From positions 1 to 64,000 of the forward strand of contig JAFZXM010000005.1 of NCBI GenBank assembly GCA_017616775.1: 64,000 nucleotides of DNA, read 5' to 3'. The position numbers were made by a program, and so were the translations under genes. This stretch comes from Bacteroidales bacterium. Lineage in GTDB: Bacteria > Bacteroidota > Bacteroidia > Bacteroidales > WCHB1-69. Shown piece by piece: positions 37,003 through 45,374 of the stretch. Below the pieces are notes generated by a model. The model searched no databases, was not told the origin of the DNA, and worked only from the letters and a program-made list of their open reading frames with translations. How positions within the stretch are numbered: position 1 is the stretch's first letter; each line of letters begins with the position of its first letter.

Positions 37003-38234
37003 TTATTTAAATCGTATTCTATCAGTTTCCGGTATAAAGTGCGTTCCGATATACCCAAGTCTTTTGCGGTATCTTTACGTTTGCCGTTGTTTTTTTTCAA
37101 AGCCTTTATTATCATTTCTTTTTCTTGCTCCTGCAACGAAAGGGGATTGCTTACGGACTCTTCTTTAGCCACCCCTTCTTCATAATCGCTCAACTCCACC
37201 TCGTCGTAGTCGCCTTTTTCCACTATATCCACATTGTTGCCTCTGTTGATCAACAAATTTTTTGTCTCCGCAATGGAACTTACTCTCAATGGCATATCCT
37301 CACTGCGCATTTTTGCTATTTGCGATTTCAAATCATTGATATCCCGCTGCATATCCGCTAAAAATTTGAAGATAAGCTCATGCTCAAAGGTCATATCCAT
37401 TTTTTTACCCGCACGCTCCGGCATTACCTGTACCACGGAGGTGACCGTATTGGGAATATATTTTTCCAACACTTGGGCGGTGACAACACGATTCTCTTCT
37501 ATCACGGAAAGCTGTTCCACCATGTTTTTCAACTGCCGCACATTGCCCGGAAAAGCATACTGTTTCAGCATTTTCTCCGCTTCCGCATCCAAAGAGATGG
37601 CAGGCATGTGATACCTTGCGGAAAAATCGGAAGCGAATTTTTTAAAAAGCAAAGGTATATCCTCCTGTCTTTCTCTCAATGGAGGAATATGAATGGGTAC
37701 TATATTGAGTCTGTAATACAAATCCTCACGAAACCGGCCTGATGCCACAGCCTCCGACAAATCAACATTGGTGGCCGCCACCACCCTGACATCGGTCTTT
37801 TGCACCTTGGAAGAACCCACCTTGATAAATTCTCCCGATTCCAACACCCGCAACAATCTTGCCTGCGTACCCATAGGCAATTCCGCCACTTCGTCCAGAA
37901 ATATGGTTCCGCCGTCCGATTGTTCAAAATAGCCCTTTCTTGCTTCGGTGGCTCCTGTAAACGACCCCTTCTCATGCCCGAACAATTCCGAATCTATGGT
38001 GCCTTCAGGAATAGCTCCGCAATTTACTGCTATATAATTATTATGCTTGCGAGCACTATTGGCATGGATTATTTTAGGAAAATTTTCTTTACCCGCACCG
38101 CTTTCGCCCAAAATAAGCACGGTTAAATCCGTAGCCGCCACTTGCAAGGCTATCTCTATAGCCCTGTTCAATTTAAGCGACGACCCTATAATATTATACC
38201 GCTGCTTGATGACTTGTATATCGTACTCGCCCAT
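36999..38234 (-). CDS. Sigma-54-dependent transcriptional activator without receiver domain
   Basis: 411 residues made of an AAA+ sigma-54 interaction domain right from the N-terminus and a C-terminal Fis-type helix-turn-helix (about 370-411, with GISERTLYRKL). Walker A is GESGAGKE, the sigma-54-contacting loop reads GSFTGA, and Walker B is GGTIFLDEV; the R-finger region follows. No sensor or receiver domain precedes the ATPase, so activity may be set by partner proteins, or by its own level. It should open promoters held by RpoN; its targets are not visible here. Between the ATPase and the HTH is a charged coil of about 100 residues. Confidence 0.9.
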   Translation of the reverse strand: MGEYDIQVIKQRYNIIGSSLKLNRAIEIALQVAATDLTVLILGESGAGKENFPKIIHANSARKHNNYIAVNCGAIPEGTIDSELFGHEKGSFTGATEARKGYFEQSDGGTIFLDEVAELPMGTQARLLRVLESGEFIKVGSSKVQKTDVRVVAATNVDLSEAVASGRFREDLYYRLNIVPIHIPPLRERQEDIPLLFKKFASDFSARYHMPAISLDAEAEKMLKQYAFPGNVRQLKNMVEQLSVIEENRVVTAQVLEKYIPNTVTSVVQVMPERAGKKMDMTFEHELIFKFLADMQRDINDLKSQIAKMRSEDMPLRVSSIAETKNLLINRGNNVDIVEKGDYDEVELSDYEEGVAKEESVSNPLSLQEQEKEMIIKALKKNNGKRKDTAKDLGISERTLYRKLIEYDLNK

Positions 38235-38246
38235 TATTTATAGCAA

Positions 38247-38281
38247 AAAACACCAGCACGCTTATAAACATAAGCATGCTG
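38247..38281 (-). terminator. Terminator of the TonB-domain gene
   Basis: CAGCA-C-GCTTAT (38254-38265) pairs with ATAAGC-A-TGCTG (38270-38281), with one internal mismatch and loop AAAC. On the minus strand GTGTTTTTTG follows. Confidence 0.7.
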
Positions 38282-38306
38282 ATGATATCGGTTTGTATGA
38301 ATATAA

Positions 38307-38717
38307 TTAATATTTAATCTCGTAGCTGATGATTTGCTCAGACAGCACAGCTTCGCCGTTCACCTTGGCAGGCGTCCATTTGGGCATGCCTTTAATAACA
38401 TCCACCAAAGCCTTGTCCACCTCCTGGTTGATACTTGTCATCACTTCCACTTCCGACACATTGCCTTCTGCATCTATAACCACTCTTACCAATGCATTGG
38501 CTACTCTGCCTTCTTTCTTTTCCGGCATCACTATTTTGGTGGAAATATAACTTACCATTGCTTCCAAGCCTCCATCAAAACTTGCTTCTTGCTGCGATGT
38601 AGTATAATTTACATCGAATTGACTTTTTGGTTTACTATTCGGAATAAGCTCTTGTGAAAAAGCGTTTCCGACACATGCCACAATCATCGTGACCATTATC
38701 ATTTTTACGACTTTCAT
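38307..38717 (-). CDS. Secreted protein with TonB C-terminal domain
   Basis: 136 residues. A cleavable-looking signal peptide (about 1-22) replaces the membrane anchor and proline-rich span of ordinary TonB. The rest is a TonB C-terminal fold: (A/V)-L-V-R-V-V-I-D-A-E-G-N-V, a following helix, and MPKWTPAKVNGEAV. Similar short proteins are frequent in Bacteroidota. Without an anchor it cannot easily transduce energy, so it may be a periplasmic binding module. A promoter motif lies 29 nt upstream and a terminator follows, so it is a single-gene unit. Confidence 0.8.
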   Translation of the reverse strand: MKVVKMIMVTMIVACVGNAFSQELIPNSKPKSQFDVNYTTSQQEASFDGGLEAMVSYISTKIVMPEKKEGRVANALVRVVIDAEGNVSEVEVMTSINQEVDKALVDVIKGMPKWTPAKVNGEAVLSEQIISYEIKY

Positions 38718-38746
38718 AATCTCTTCTTGTTTTTTTATTGAAGTTG

Positions 38747-38754
38747 CAAAGATA
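38747..38754 (-). promoter_or_regulatory. -7 promoter element of the TonB-domain gene
   Basis: The minus strand reads TATCTTTG, matching TAnnTTTG, 29 nt upstream of the start at 38717. Confidence 0.65.
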
Positions 38755-38795
38755 ACATATTTTTTAATACTAACCGCACTCTTATTGCTTTAAAA

Positions 38796-39086
38796 TTATT
38801 TTTTATCTTTCACTTTTTCCAATTGCTTTTTAATAGCACTTATCGCCATATCGGATGCTTCTTCAAAAGATTTACATTGTTTGGCTGCCATCAAATCATT
38901 ACCTTTTATTTTCAAACGGATTTCCGCTATCTTGTTTTCGGGTTTGTCGGTGTTGTCCAATTTAAGCACAACATCGCTGCCTACTATACCGTCATACAGT
39001 TTGTCTATTTTGTTTAACTTGTCGGTAATAAATGTTTCTAACGCTTTGTCTGCTTTAAAGTGTACTGATTTAATGTTTACTATCAT
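38796..39086 (-). CDS. hpf: Ribosome hibernation-promoting factor, short form
   Basis: 96 residues, the short HPF/YfiA type lacking the C-terminal dimerisation domain. It should bind the 30S decoding centre and silence ribosomes in slow growth. The beta-alpha-beta-beta-beta-alpha pattern with DKLNKIDKLYDGI and the later basic helix fits the family. It lies 16 nt after xerC and, unusually for Bacteroidota, has a full Shine-Dalgarno before its ATG. The gene ends near 38796, where no tRNA or tuf gene follows, unlike the arrangement I recall from Bacteroides. Confidence 0.9.
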   Translation of the reverse strand: MIVNIKSVHFKADKALETFITDKLNKIDKLYDGIVGSDVVLKLDNTDKPENKIAEIRLKIKGNDLMAAKQCKSFEEASDMAISAIKKQLEKVKDKK

Positions 39087-39091
39087 AAATT

Positions 39092-39098
39092 CCTCCTT
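39092..39098 (-). promoter_or_regulatory. Strong Shine-Dalgarno of hpf
   Basis: The minus strand reads AAGGAGG five bases before the ATG at 39086, a 7-of-7 match to the anti-Shine-Dalgarno. Most genes in the window have no such site. Confidence 0.75.
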
Positions 39099-39102
39099 TT
39101 TT

Positions 39103-39987
39103 TTAAGCTCTCGGGTGAGCCTGATTATACGTTTGTTTTAACTGTGAAATTGACGTGTGCGTATATACCTGCGTAGATGCCAGGGACGAATGCCCCAATA
39201 TGCTTTTTATCGCATTGATATCTGCTCCGTGATTGAGCATATGCGTTGCGAATGTATGCCTGATAATATGCGGACTGCGCTTGGATAACACCGACACCCT
39301 GTCAATATATTTTCTTACTGTTCTATATACCATTTTCCTATACAAAGGCGCCCCTTTGGAAGTGAGCAATAAAGTATCGTCACCGCTTGCCAAACCGAAC
39401 TTCCGCTCCTTTGCCTCCGTATATTCTTCCAAAAGCCGGGCAACAAGCGGCACCAAGGGAACCATTCTCACTTTATTCCGCTTTCCCAAAATACGGATGG
39501 AACAGGCTGCCCCGTCTATATCACTGTGCTTTATTCCTATCAATTCACTACACCGCATGCCGGTGGAATATAACAATTCCAAAAGCAACCTGTCCCGTAT
39601 TCCTTCAAATGTGGGCTCATAATCAATTCTCTCCAATAAATTATCCATTTCATTTTCGGAAAAAAATACAGGCAACCGTTTGGACAATTTGGGTTTCATC
39701 ACCCTTTCCGCCCAATTTTCACTCACCTTTCCCTGCAATTGCAAATAATGATACATACAATGCAATGAAGACAGCTTGCGGTGTATGCTTCGGGGAGTAA
39801 CACCTTGTAAGGTTAAATCGGATATCCACAAACGGATATGCTTCACTTCCGCACTTTCCATATCAATATGATGCCGACTCAAAAACATTTCATATTGCTT
39901 CACATCTCGCCCATACTCACTGACTGTAAGCCCGGAATATTTTTTTTCTTCCTTCAGATATTGCAAAAACGCTTGTGTGATATCCAT
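39103..39987 (-). CDS. xerC: Tyrosine recombinase XerC
   Basis: 294 residues from the ATG at 39987; the open frame runs 90 nt further upstream, but the promoter at 40015-40022 and the family start (M-D-I-T-Q-A-F-L) support this one. The SAM-like N-terminal arm (about 1-90) and the catalytic domain are complete. The active-site set is visible: R in GMRCSEL, K in RNKVR, H-x-x-R in HIIRHTFATH, H in LGHSS and the nucleophile Tyr in VYTH. XerC/XerD resolve chromosome dimers at dif. No dif-like site or integron is seen beside it. The gene sits between rpsU and hpf, a common Bacteroidota order, so it is a housekeeping Xer rather than an integrase. Confidence 0.9.
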   Translation of the reverse strand: MDITQAFLQYLKEEKKYSGLTVSEYGRDVKQYEMFLSRHHIDMESAEVKHIRLWISDLTLQGVTPRSIHRKLSSLHCMYHYLQLQGKVSENWAERVMKPKLSKRLPVFFSENEMDNLLERIDYEPTFEGIRDRLLLELLYSTGMRCSELIGIKHSDIDGAACSIRILGKRNKVRMVPLVPLVARLLEEYTEAKERKFGLASGDDTLLLTSKGAPLYRKMVYRTVRKYIDRVSVLSKRSPHIIRHTFATHMLNHGADINAIKSILGHSSLASTQVYTHTSISQLKQTYNQAHPRA

Positions 39988-40014
39988 AAAAAAAATGCTA
40001 TCTTTTGAATGCTC

Positions 40015-40022
40015 CAAAGATA
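40015..40022 (-). promoter_or_regulatory. -7 promoter element of xerC-hpf
   Basis: The minus strand reads TATCTTTG, 27 nt upstream of the xerC ATG. It settles the choice of start. Confidence 0.65.
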
Positions 40023-40057
40023 ACATTTTTTTTTGAAAAAAGAACAAAAAAATAATT

Positions 40058-40252
40058 TTATTCTTCTTCTTTTGCACGCAATTGCTGTACGTAGATAGCT
40101 TTGCGCTTTTGTTCTCTCAAAATTACGGATTTTTTGGTGAATTTCTGACGTGCTCTAAGTTCTCTTACAACACCCGTTTTTTCAAATTTGCGTTTTAATT
40201 TTTTCAACGCTCTTTCAACGTTTTCACCTTCCTTAATCGGGACAACAATCAT
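40058..40252 (-). CDS. rpsU: 30S ribosomal protein bS21
   Basis: 64 residues, strongly basic, with the family start M-I-V-V-P-I-K-E-G-E-N and R-A-L-K-K-L-K-R-K-F. bS21 lies at the 3' end of 16S rRNA on the platform; in Flavobacterium it helps to bury the anti-Shine-Dalgarno. The gene has its own promoter and a near-perfect Shine-Dalgarno, which suggests that it is read best by ribosomes lacking bS21 (autogenous control, as proposed for Flavobacteriia). Confidence 0.96.
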   Translation of the reverse strand: MIVVPIKEGENVERALKKLKRKFEKTGVVRELRARQKFTKKSVILREQKRKAIYVQQLRAKEEE

Positions 40253-40259
40253 AAAAAAT

Positions 40260-40267
40260 ACCTCTTT
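40260..40267 (-). promoter_or_regulatory. Shine-Dalgarno-like site of rpsU
   Basis: The minus strand reads AAAGAGGT, 7 of 8 bases matching AAGGAGGT, seven bases before the ATG at 40252. Confidence 0.6.
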
Positions 40268-40293
40268 CTTTTTTATTAATTAAACTAAAGTTG

Positions 40294-40301
40294 CAAAGGT
40301 A
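40294..40301 (-). promoter_or_regulatory. -7 promoter element of rpsU
   Basis: The minus strand reads TACCTTTG, matching TAnnTTTG, 41 nt before the rpsU start. Confidence 0.65.
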
Positions 40302-40385
40302 ACATTTTTTTTATTACCGCCACGCATTTTCTTCATTTTTTTCCTTACCGCATAACCAAACGCAAACACAGCCGGTACAAATACG

Positions 40386-40416
40386 AAAAAAAAGGAGGGC
40401 AAGCCCTCCTTTTTTT
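40386..40416. terminator. Strong terminator after the T9SS type A gene
   Basis: A-run plus GGAGGGC and GCCCTCC plus T-run form a long stem with an AA loop. It works for the minus-strand T9SS gene ending at 40432 and is symmetric. Confidence 0.88.
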
Positions 40417-40431
40417 GTATATTAAGAACAA

Positions 40432-41961
40432 CTACCGCTTGGTGATTTTTACCGTTTGCGATACGCCTCCTTGATTTACTTTCAACATATAAATGCCTCT
40501 GGACAAATCAGCAACATCTATAGTGCTTACTTGTGCCGTTAAATCTACTCTTTTAACTTCCTGACCTACCAAATTGTAAAGGATAGCAGTGGCATTGCCG
40601 TCATTGGCTAAATTAACTTTGATTTGATCTTGAACAGGATTAGGATATACGTTGTTTACCAATAATTTGGTTTCCAGTACATAATCGGTATCTGGTTTAA
40701 TTATTGTAGTATCCACTACTTCCAATTCGTCATCACTTACCGACAAACAGAATACCATCATAGGCATTGCATAATAATAATGTACATAATATCCTGCATA
40801 CAAAGATTCTTCATCCATCATGTTATAACGAACATCATTGTCTTCCATCAAACGGCCGTTTGAGCCGCCGCCTTGGTCAAGCAACCAATCAAACTGTGCA
40901 GTTCCGTTTTCATCTTTATGATTGCAGGCGGGAACAGATAATGTACTTAATCTGGTTTCTTTGCTGAGAAATTCTTGGGATTGTCTGTTGTATTTGGTTA
41001 CTGACAAAGTATCATTCAAATCATAACTATATCCCGGCAAATATTCCATCATTACACACAATACGTTACCGGCTTCCACTTCATAACCTTCTCCCAAATC
41101 CACATAACGGCCTTTCCAACCAACATATCCTAAACTGCTGGAGGTTGTATCGGTATAAGGATTCAAAATATAATCGTATGTTTTCAATGAGGTGGATTGC
41201 ATACGGGTGGCACTTCCTTTGGCAGATGCATCTTTTACAAATTCTGCTTTGGGCAATACCAAACCTACACCGGTGGCTACATAATGCAACCATCTGTAAT
41301 CTTCATTAATTCCGGGTCTTCCTTTTTGATAGATAGGATATTGTGCCATATATACACGAACGGTATCGGGAGTGTATGGTCCTTCTAACAATACTGTATC
41401 TTTTTCAGGACCTGCAATGTAATCAAAACGAACCATCAAAGAGTCCACTCTGTAGGGATTGTGGATACGGGTGGTTAATTTCATATCTTCGCCTTCCATT
41501 ACCTCAACTGATCCGAACAAGGGTTCTTCCCATTCATCGTCAAAAGCAAAACTCATGGGGTCGAATGTGAATCCTGTTTTGTGGCATAAAGCATGGGCTA
41601 CTTCCCAATTTTCTTCATCGGTGATATACCAAGCATCTGACAATACCAAACTGTCCGGAAACAAATCAATTTCAGCTCCTTTCCAATCCAAATTATCAGA
41701 ACCTGCGAAATTAATACCATAAGAATAGGAAGACAACCAACCTAACTTGGTGTATGTGGATTTTTGAGCAAACACATTTTTTTCTACTGTGGTGTTTGCG
41801 GTAGGATTTGCCATAATGGATTGAACTGGCATCTGTACTTGTTTTTGGAATTCCTGACTGGCGTTAGGAACACGTTTGCATTGGCCTTGCACAGGCAAAG
41901 TTTGCGCATTCACACCCGCTGCTATCATTATTCCGGCAGCTAATAAAAATAACTTCTTCAT
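40432..41961 (-). CDS. Secreted protein with T9SS type A sorting domain
   Basis: 509 residues. A signal peptide (1-19, ending V-N-A-Q) leads to a body of about 400 residues rich in Asp, Tyr and Trp with repeated beta strands, which I cannot assign to a family. The last 75 residues are a type A sorting domain: VYPNPVQDQIKV, ILYNLVGQEV and IYMLKV with a basic end. The domain is cut off during export and the protein is usually attached to surface lipopolysaccharide. An acidic insert follows residue 410 (E-L-E-V-V-D-T-T). It has its own promoter and a strong terminator. Confidence 0.88.
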   Translation of the reverse strand: MKKLFLLAAGIMIAAGVNAQTLPVQGQCKRVPNASQEFQKQVQMPVQSIMANPTANTTVEKNVFAQKSTYTKLGWLSSYSYGINFAGSDNLDWKGAEIDLFPDSLVLSDAWYITDEENWEVAHALCHKTGFTFDPMSFAFDDEWEEPLFGSVEVMEGEDMKLTTRIHNPYRVDSLMVRFDYIAGPEKDTVLLEGPYTPDTVRVYMAQYPIYQKGRPGINEDYRWLHYVATGVGLVLPKAEFVKDASAKGSATRMQSTSLKTYDYILNPYTDTTSSSLGYVGWKGRYVDLGEGYEVEAGNVLCVMMEYLPGYSYDLNDTLSVTKYNRQSQEFLSKETRLSTLSVPACNHKDENGTAQFDWLLDQGGGSNGRLMEDNDVRYNMMDEESLYAGYYVHYYYAMPMMVFCLSVSDDELEVVDTTIIKPDTDYVLETKLLVNNVYPNPVQDQIKVNLANDGNATAILYNLVGQEVKRVDLTAQVSTIDVADLSRGIYMLKVNQGGVSQTVKITKR

Positions 41962-42035
41962 TTGTGTGTCTATTTTATTTATTACTAATTTTTTTTATTT
42001 CTTATATGAAAGATATTTCTTTCTATTTCAACTTG

Positions 42036-42043
42036 CAAAGATA
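42036..42043 (-). promoter_or_regulatory. -7 promoter element of the T9SS type A gene
   Basis: The minus strand reads TATCTTTG, matching TAnnTTTG, 74 nt upstream of the start at 41961. Confidence 0.6.
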
Positions 42044-42089
42044 ACATATTTTTTTTTATTTTCAACATCTCCGTAAAAAAAATCATACA

Positions 42090-43967
42090 TTATTTCATTT
42101 GCTGTATGCATCGTTTTACAAAATTATCCAAAGCCTCTCCTTGTAACATCTGTTGCAATATCAATGCCAAATCAAACAATTGATTGAACATTTCTTTCTT
42201 TTTTTCTTCATCAGACTCTTGCAGCATGCTTACTATCAGCTGATTATTGGTATTCACAACCAGATTGCTCTTTTCCATTCCGCTGTTCCAAAAAGCATTG
42301 GCTCCCGACATTTTCTGCATATCCGAAAACCTCCGCATAAATTCAGGCTTGGTAACGGACATGGGATAATCTTCATCCGACAAATTCTCCAATACCACCT
42401 CAAATTTATCTTTGTTGACCATGCTTTCGGCAAAAGTTTTTAATGAAGTTTCCTCTTCTTTTGACAATTTTGAAGGCAATGCTTCGTCTTTGGCAATCAA
42501 TTTGTCTATGGTATCGGCATCCACTCTTGCAAAGGTGACTTTTTCCAACTTTTGCTCCATCAGATTAACAAAATGCATGTCCAATATGCCATCCATCAGC
42601 AATACATCGTATCCTCTGGATTTGGCCGATTGTATTTGGGCGTATTGGCCCTCGGTATCGGTGGCGTACAATATCACCAGTTTGTCATCTTTGTCTTTTT
42701 GCAAGGTGGCTGTCTTTTGTTGATATTCCTCTATGGAAAAATATTCGTTATTGATATTTTTCACCAAACAAAATTTGACGGCTCTTTCATAAAATTTTTC
42801 ATCTGTGAGCATACCATATTGCATAAACGCTTTCATATCGTCCCACTTGTTTTGGAAATCTTCCCTGTTATTTTTAAACATTTCCTCCAATTTGTCCGCC
42901 ACTTTTTTGGTAATATGGGAAGCTATTTTCTTTACATTGCCGTCGCTTTGCAAATAACTTCTGCTCACATTCAAAGGAATATCCGGAGAATCTATCACAC
43001 CGTGCAAAAGCATTAGGAATTCCGGCACCACGCCTTCCAGCTGATCGGTGATATACACTTGATTGCAATACAATTGTATTTTATTCTTTTGCACATCCAC
43101 CTGCTGGCGCACTTTTGGAAACGACAATATTCCGGTAAGATTGAACGGATAATCTATATTAATATGAATATGAAACAAAGGTTGCTCAAAAGAATAAGGA
43201 TATAATTCCCTGTAAAAATCGTTGTATTCCTGCTCGGTCACCTCAGAAGGATTCTTTTTCCACAACGGACGGGTGTTGTTGATAATACGAGGATACTCCA
43301 CCGGTTTTTCTTTTTCTTCGCCTTCCGGCTTTTCCCAACGGGTTTCATTACCAAAACGCACGGGAACAGGCAGGAATTTACAATATTTTTTCAATATTCC
43401 CAATATTCTGTCCTCTTCCAAAAATTCCAAAGTATCGTCGCTTAAATGCAAAATCACATCCGTTCCCCTGCCTTCTTTTTCCGTTTCATCTATGGCATAC
43501 TGTGTTGAACCGTCACACGTCCATTTTACAGGCACTGCATCGGGAAGGTAAGAAAGGGTGACTATATCCACTTTGTCGGCCACCATAAAGGCTGAATAAA
43601 AACCCAGTCCGAAATGCCCTATTAAAGTGGAAGCATCCACTCCCTTATATTTTTCCAAAAATTCATTGGCACCCGAAAAAGCCACATTGTTAATATATTT
43701 TTCCACTTCTTCGGCTGTCATGCCTACGCCTTTGTCCGAAATAACCAACTCCTTATCGGCCTTGTTGATTTTTATTTCTATGGTCAAATCCCCCAACTCA
43801 CATGATGCCTTGCCCAAATTGACCAATGTCTGCAATTTTCTGGTGGCATCTACGGCATTGGAAACCAACTCCCTTAAGAAAATTTCATTATCTGAATACA
43901 AAAACTTTTTGATAATCGGAAACATATTTTCCGTTTGCATGCTTATACTTCCACTTTTCAATGACAT
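42090..43967 (-). CDS. htpG: Hsp90-family chaperone HtpG
   Basis: 625 residues, full length. The GHKL ATPase domain shows the Asn/Asp motifs (LRELVSNAVDA, with the ATP-coordinating Glu and Asn), SDKGVGM and the lid GHFGLGFYSAFMV. The middle domain carries the catalytic Arg region (PLNVSRSYLQ), and the C-terminal dimerisation domain ends near residue 620. It refolds or holds client proteins in the cytoplasm under stress. It is a single gene, with no clear TAnnTTTG motif directly upstream, so it may respond to another sigma factor. Confidence 0.95.
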   Translation of the reverse strand: MSLKSGSISMQTENMFPIIKKFLYSDNEIFLRELVSNAVDATRKLQTLVNLGKASCELGDLTIEIKINKADKELVISDKGVGMTAEEVEKYINNVAFSGANEFLEKYKGVDASTLIGHFGLGFYSAFMVADKVDIVTLSYLPDAVPVKWTCDGSTQYAIDETEKEGRGTDVILHLSDDTLEFLEEDRILGILKKYCKFLPVPVRFGNETRWEKPEGEEKEKPVEYPRIINNTRPLWKKNPSEVTEQEYNDFYRELYPYSFEQPLFHIHINIDYPFNLTGILSFPKVRQQVDVQKNKIQLYCNQVYITDQLEGVVPEFLMLLHGVIDSPDIPLNVSRSYLQSDGNVKKIASHITKKVADKLEEMFKNNREDFQNKWDDMKAFMQYGMLTDEKFYERAVKFCLVKNINNEYFSIEEYQQKTATLQKDKDDKLVILYATDTEGQYAQIQSAKSRGYDVLLMDGILDMHFVNLMEQKLEKVTFARVDADTIDKLIAKDEALPSKLSKEEETSLKTFAESMVNKDKFEVVLENLSDEDYPMSVTKPEFMRRFSDMQKMSGANAFWNSGMEKSNLVVNTNNQLIVSMLQESDEEKKKEMFNQLFDLALILQQMLQGEALDNFVKRCIQQMK

Positions 43968-44169
43968 AATATATATGTTTTGTGTTATTACTATTTTTTG
44001 TATTCTTTATATAAACAATCCGAACAGGCAAAAGTTAAATTCTTCACCGTTACCGTTTATCTAAAGAATATGTTTTTACCGCTTGGTTTTTACTCAAAAG
44101 CTGTGCCAAATAAAAAATGATGACAAAATGTCATAATAAAAAAATGATGGCTTGTATTAATATTTTTAT

Positions 44170-44177
44170 TATCTTTG
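44170..44177 (+). promoter_or_regulatory. -7 promoter element of the DUF3078 gene
   Basis: TATCTTTG matches TAnnTTTG, 27 nt before the ATG at 44205. It supports that ATG over an in-frame codon at 44193. Confidence 0.65.
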
Positions 44178-44204
44178 CAACATTAACCATAATTGATTTA
44201 CGAT

Positions 44205-45305
44205 ATGAAGAAACTTTATACAATCGGAATGGCGATAAGCATGTTGCTGTTTTTTCAACAGGCTAAATGCCAAGAGCTTATAGACGTTACCAAGCAGGCT
44301 CAATCGGTAAGTTCTTTAGTGGATAAAGAAGCTGAAAATCCATGGGAATTCGGTGCCGGATTTCAAGTTATCATCAACCAGTCGTTTTCCAAGAACTGGG
44401 TGGGTGCTTCCAACCCTGCTATCGGCGGTCAAGTGTTAGGAAACATGTATTTGCGTTACCTTAAGAACAAGCTCGCATGGGAAAACACCCTGGATTTGGA
44501 TTATGGTATGCGTGCCACATTTAATCCGAAACCGCCCAAAGGAATTGGCACCAAATTGGAAAAAGTATCGGATAATCTGGATTTCAAATCCAAATTAGGG
44601 CTTAAAGCAGGCGGCTATTGGTATTACGGTGCCATGCTCACTTTCAGCACTCAAATTGCCAAAGGTTATGACCCCAACAATGACACCCTGCTCACCTCCT
44701 CATTTATGACTCCGGGATATCTCACCTTCTCTATAGGTATGGATTACAAACGCAAAATGTGGTCTTGGTACATTTCTCCCATCGGTGTGAAAATGGTTAC
44801 CAAAACCAACCCCGTATTCTACGAAGAAGATAAATTCGGAGTGTCTGCATTTAAAAAAATATATACAGCCGTGGGTGCTTCCACCCATATTGTATTCAAC
44901 GCGGACATACACCCGAAAATAAAATTATATGCCAAATTGGAATTGTTCTATGATTATTTGAACCGTCCCGCTTATCTGGACAGATATTTGGATGAAAACA
45001 AAGAGATAACGGAAGCCTACAAACAAGAACGTAAGATAGGCTACAATCAAGTACGCAACATGGATGCCCGTTTTGACATGACTTGGATGTTCAACATTAC
45101 CGAATGGCTGAGCCTGTCACTTAAATTCGCCTTGCTCTACGATTATGACATCCGTTTCAATGTTTACGATCCGGAAGGCAATCAATTATACGAAAGAGAT
45201 AAATACACCGGCGAAATATACAATCGTACCACCGACCATCTTCAATTCCAGGAATCCTTTGGTTTGACATTAGGATATAAATTTCAAATACCCAAAAAGA
45301 AATAA
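44205..45305 (+). CDS. DUF3078 family outer-membrane protein
   Basis: 366 residues from the ATG at 44205, with a signal peptide (about 1-22). Amphipathic beta strands rich in Tyr, Trp and Phe alternate with short turns to the last residue, as in an outer-membrane barrel; the NQSFSKNWVGASNP stretch (about 57-70) and LAWENTLDLDYGM are typical of DUF3078. The function of the family is not known. A good terminator follows, so it is a single-gene unit. Confidence 0.85.
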   Translation: MKKLYTIGMAISMLLFFQQAKCQELIDVTKQAQSVSSLVDKEAENPWEFGAGFQVIINQSFSKNWVGASNPAIGGQVLGNMYLRYLKNKLAWENTLDLDYGMRATFNPKPPKGIGTKLEKVSDNLDFKSKLGLKAGGYWYYGAMLTFSTQIAKGYDPNNDTLLTSSFMTPGYLTFSIGMDYKRKMWSWYISPIGVKMVTKTNPVFYEEDKFGVSAFKKIYTAVGASTHIVFNADIHPKIKLYAKLELFYDYLNRPAYLDRYLDENKEITEAYKQERKIGYNQVRNMDARFDMTWMFNITEWLSLSLKFALLYDYDIRFNVYDPEGNQLYERDKYTGEIYNRTTDHLQFQESFGLTLGYKFQIPKKK

Positions 45306-45325
45306 ACGGTCCGGACAATAAAAAG

Positions 45326-45361
45326 GAATCAAGTATCGTTGTATACTTGATTCTTTTTTTT
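45326..45361 (+). terminator. Terminator of the DUF3078 gene
   Basis: GAATCAAGTAT (45326-45336) pairs with ATACTTGATTC (45343-45353) over a 6-nt loop, followed by TTTTTTTT. Confidence 0.85.
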
Positions 45362-45374
45362 AATACAGCATCAA

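Noticed and set aside
39103-39987. Integrase of a mobile element
   Set aside because: The gene sits between rpsU and hpf, the housekeeping position of XerC in Bacteroidota, with no att sites or cargo beside it.
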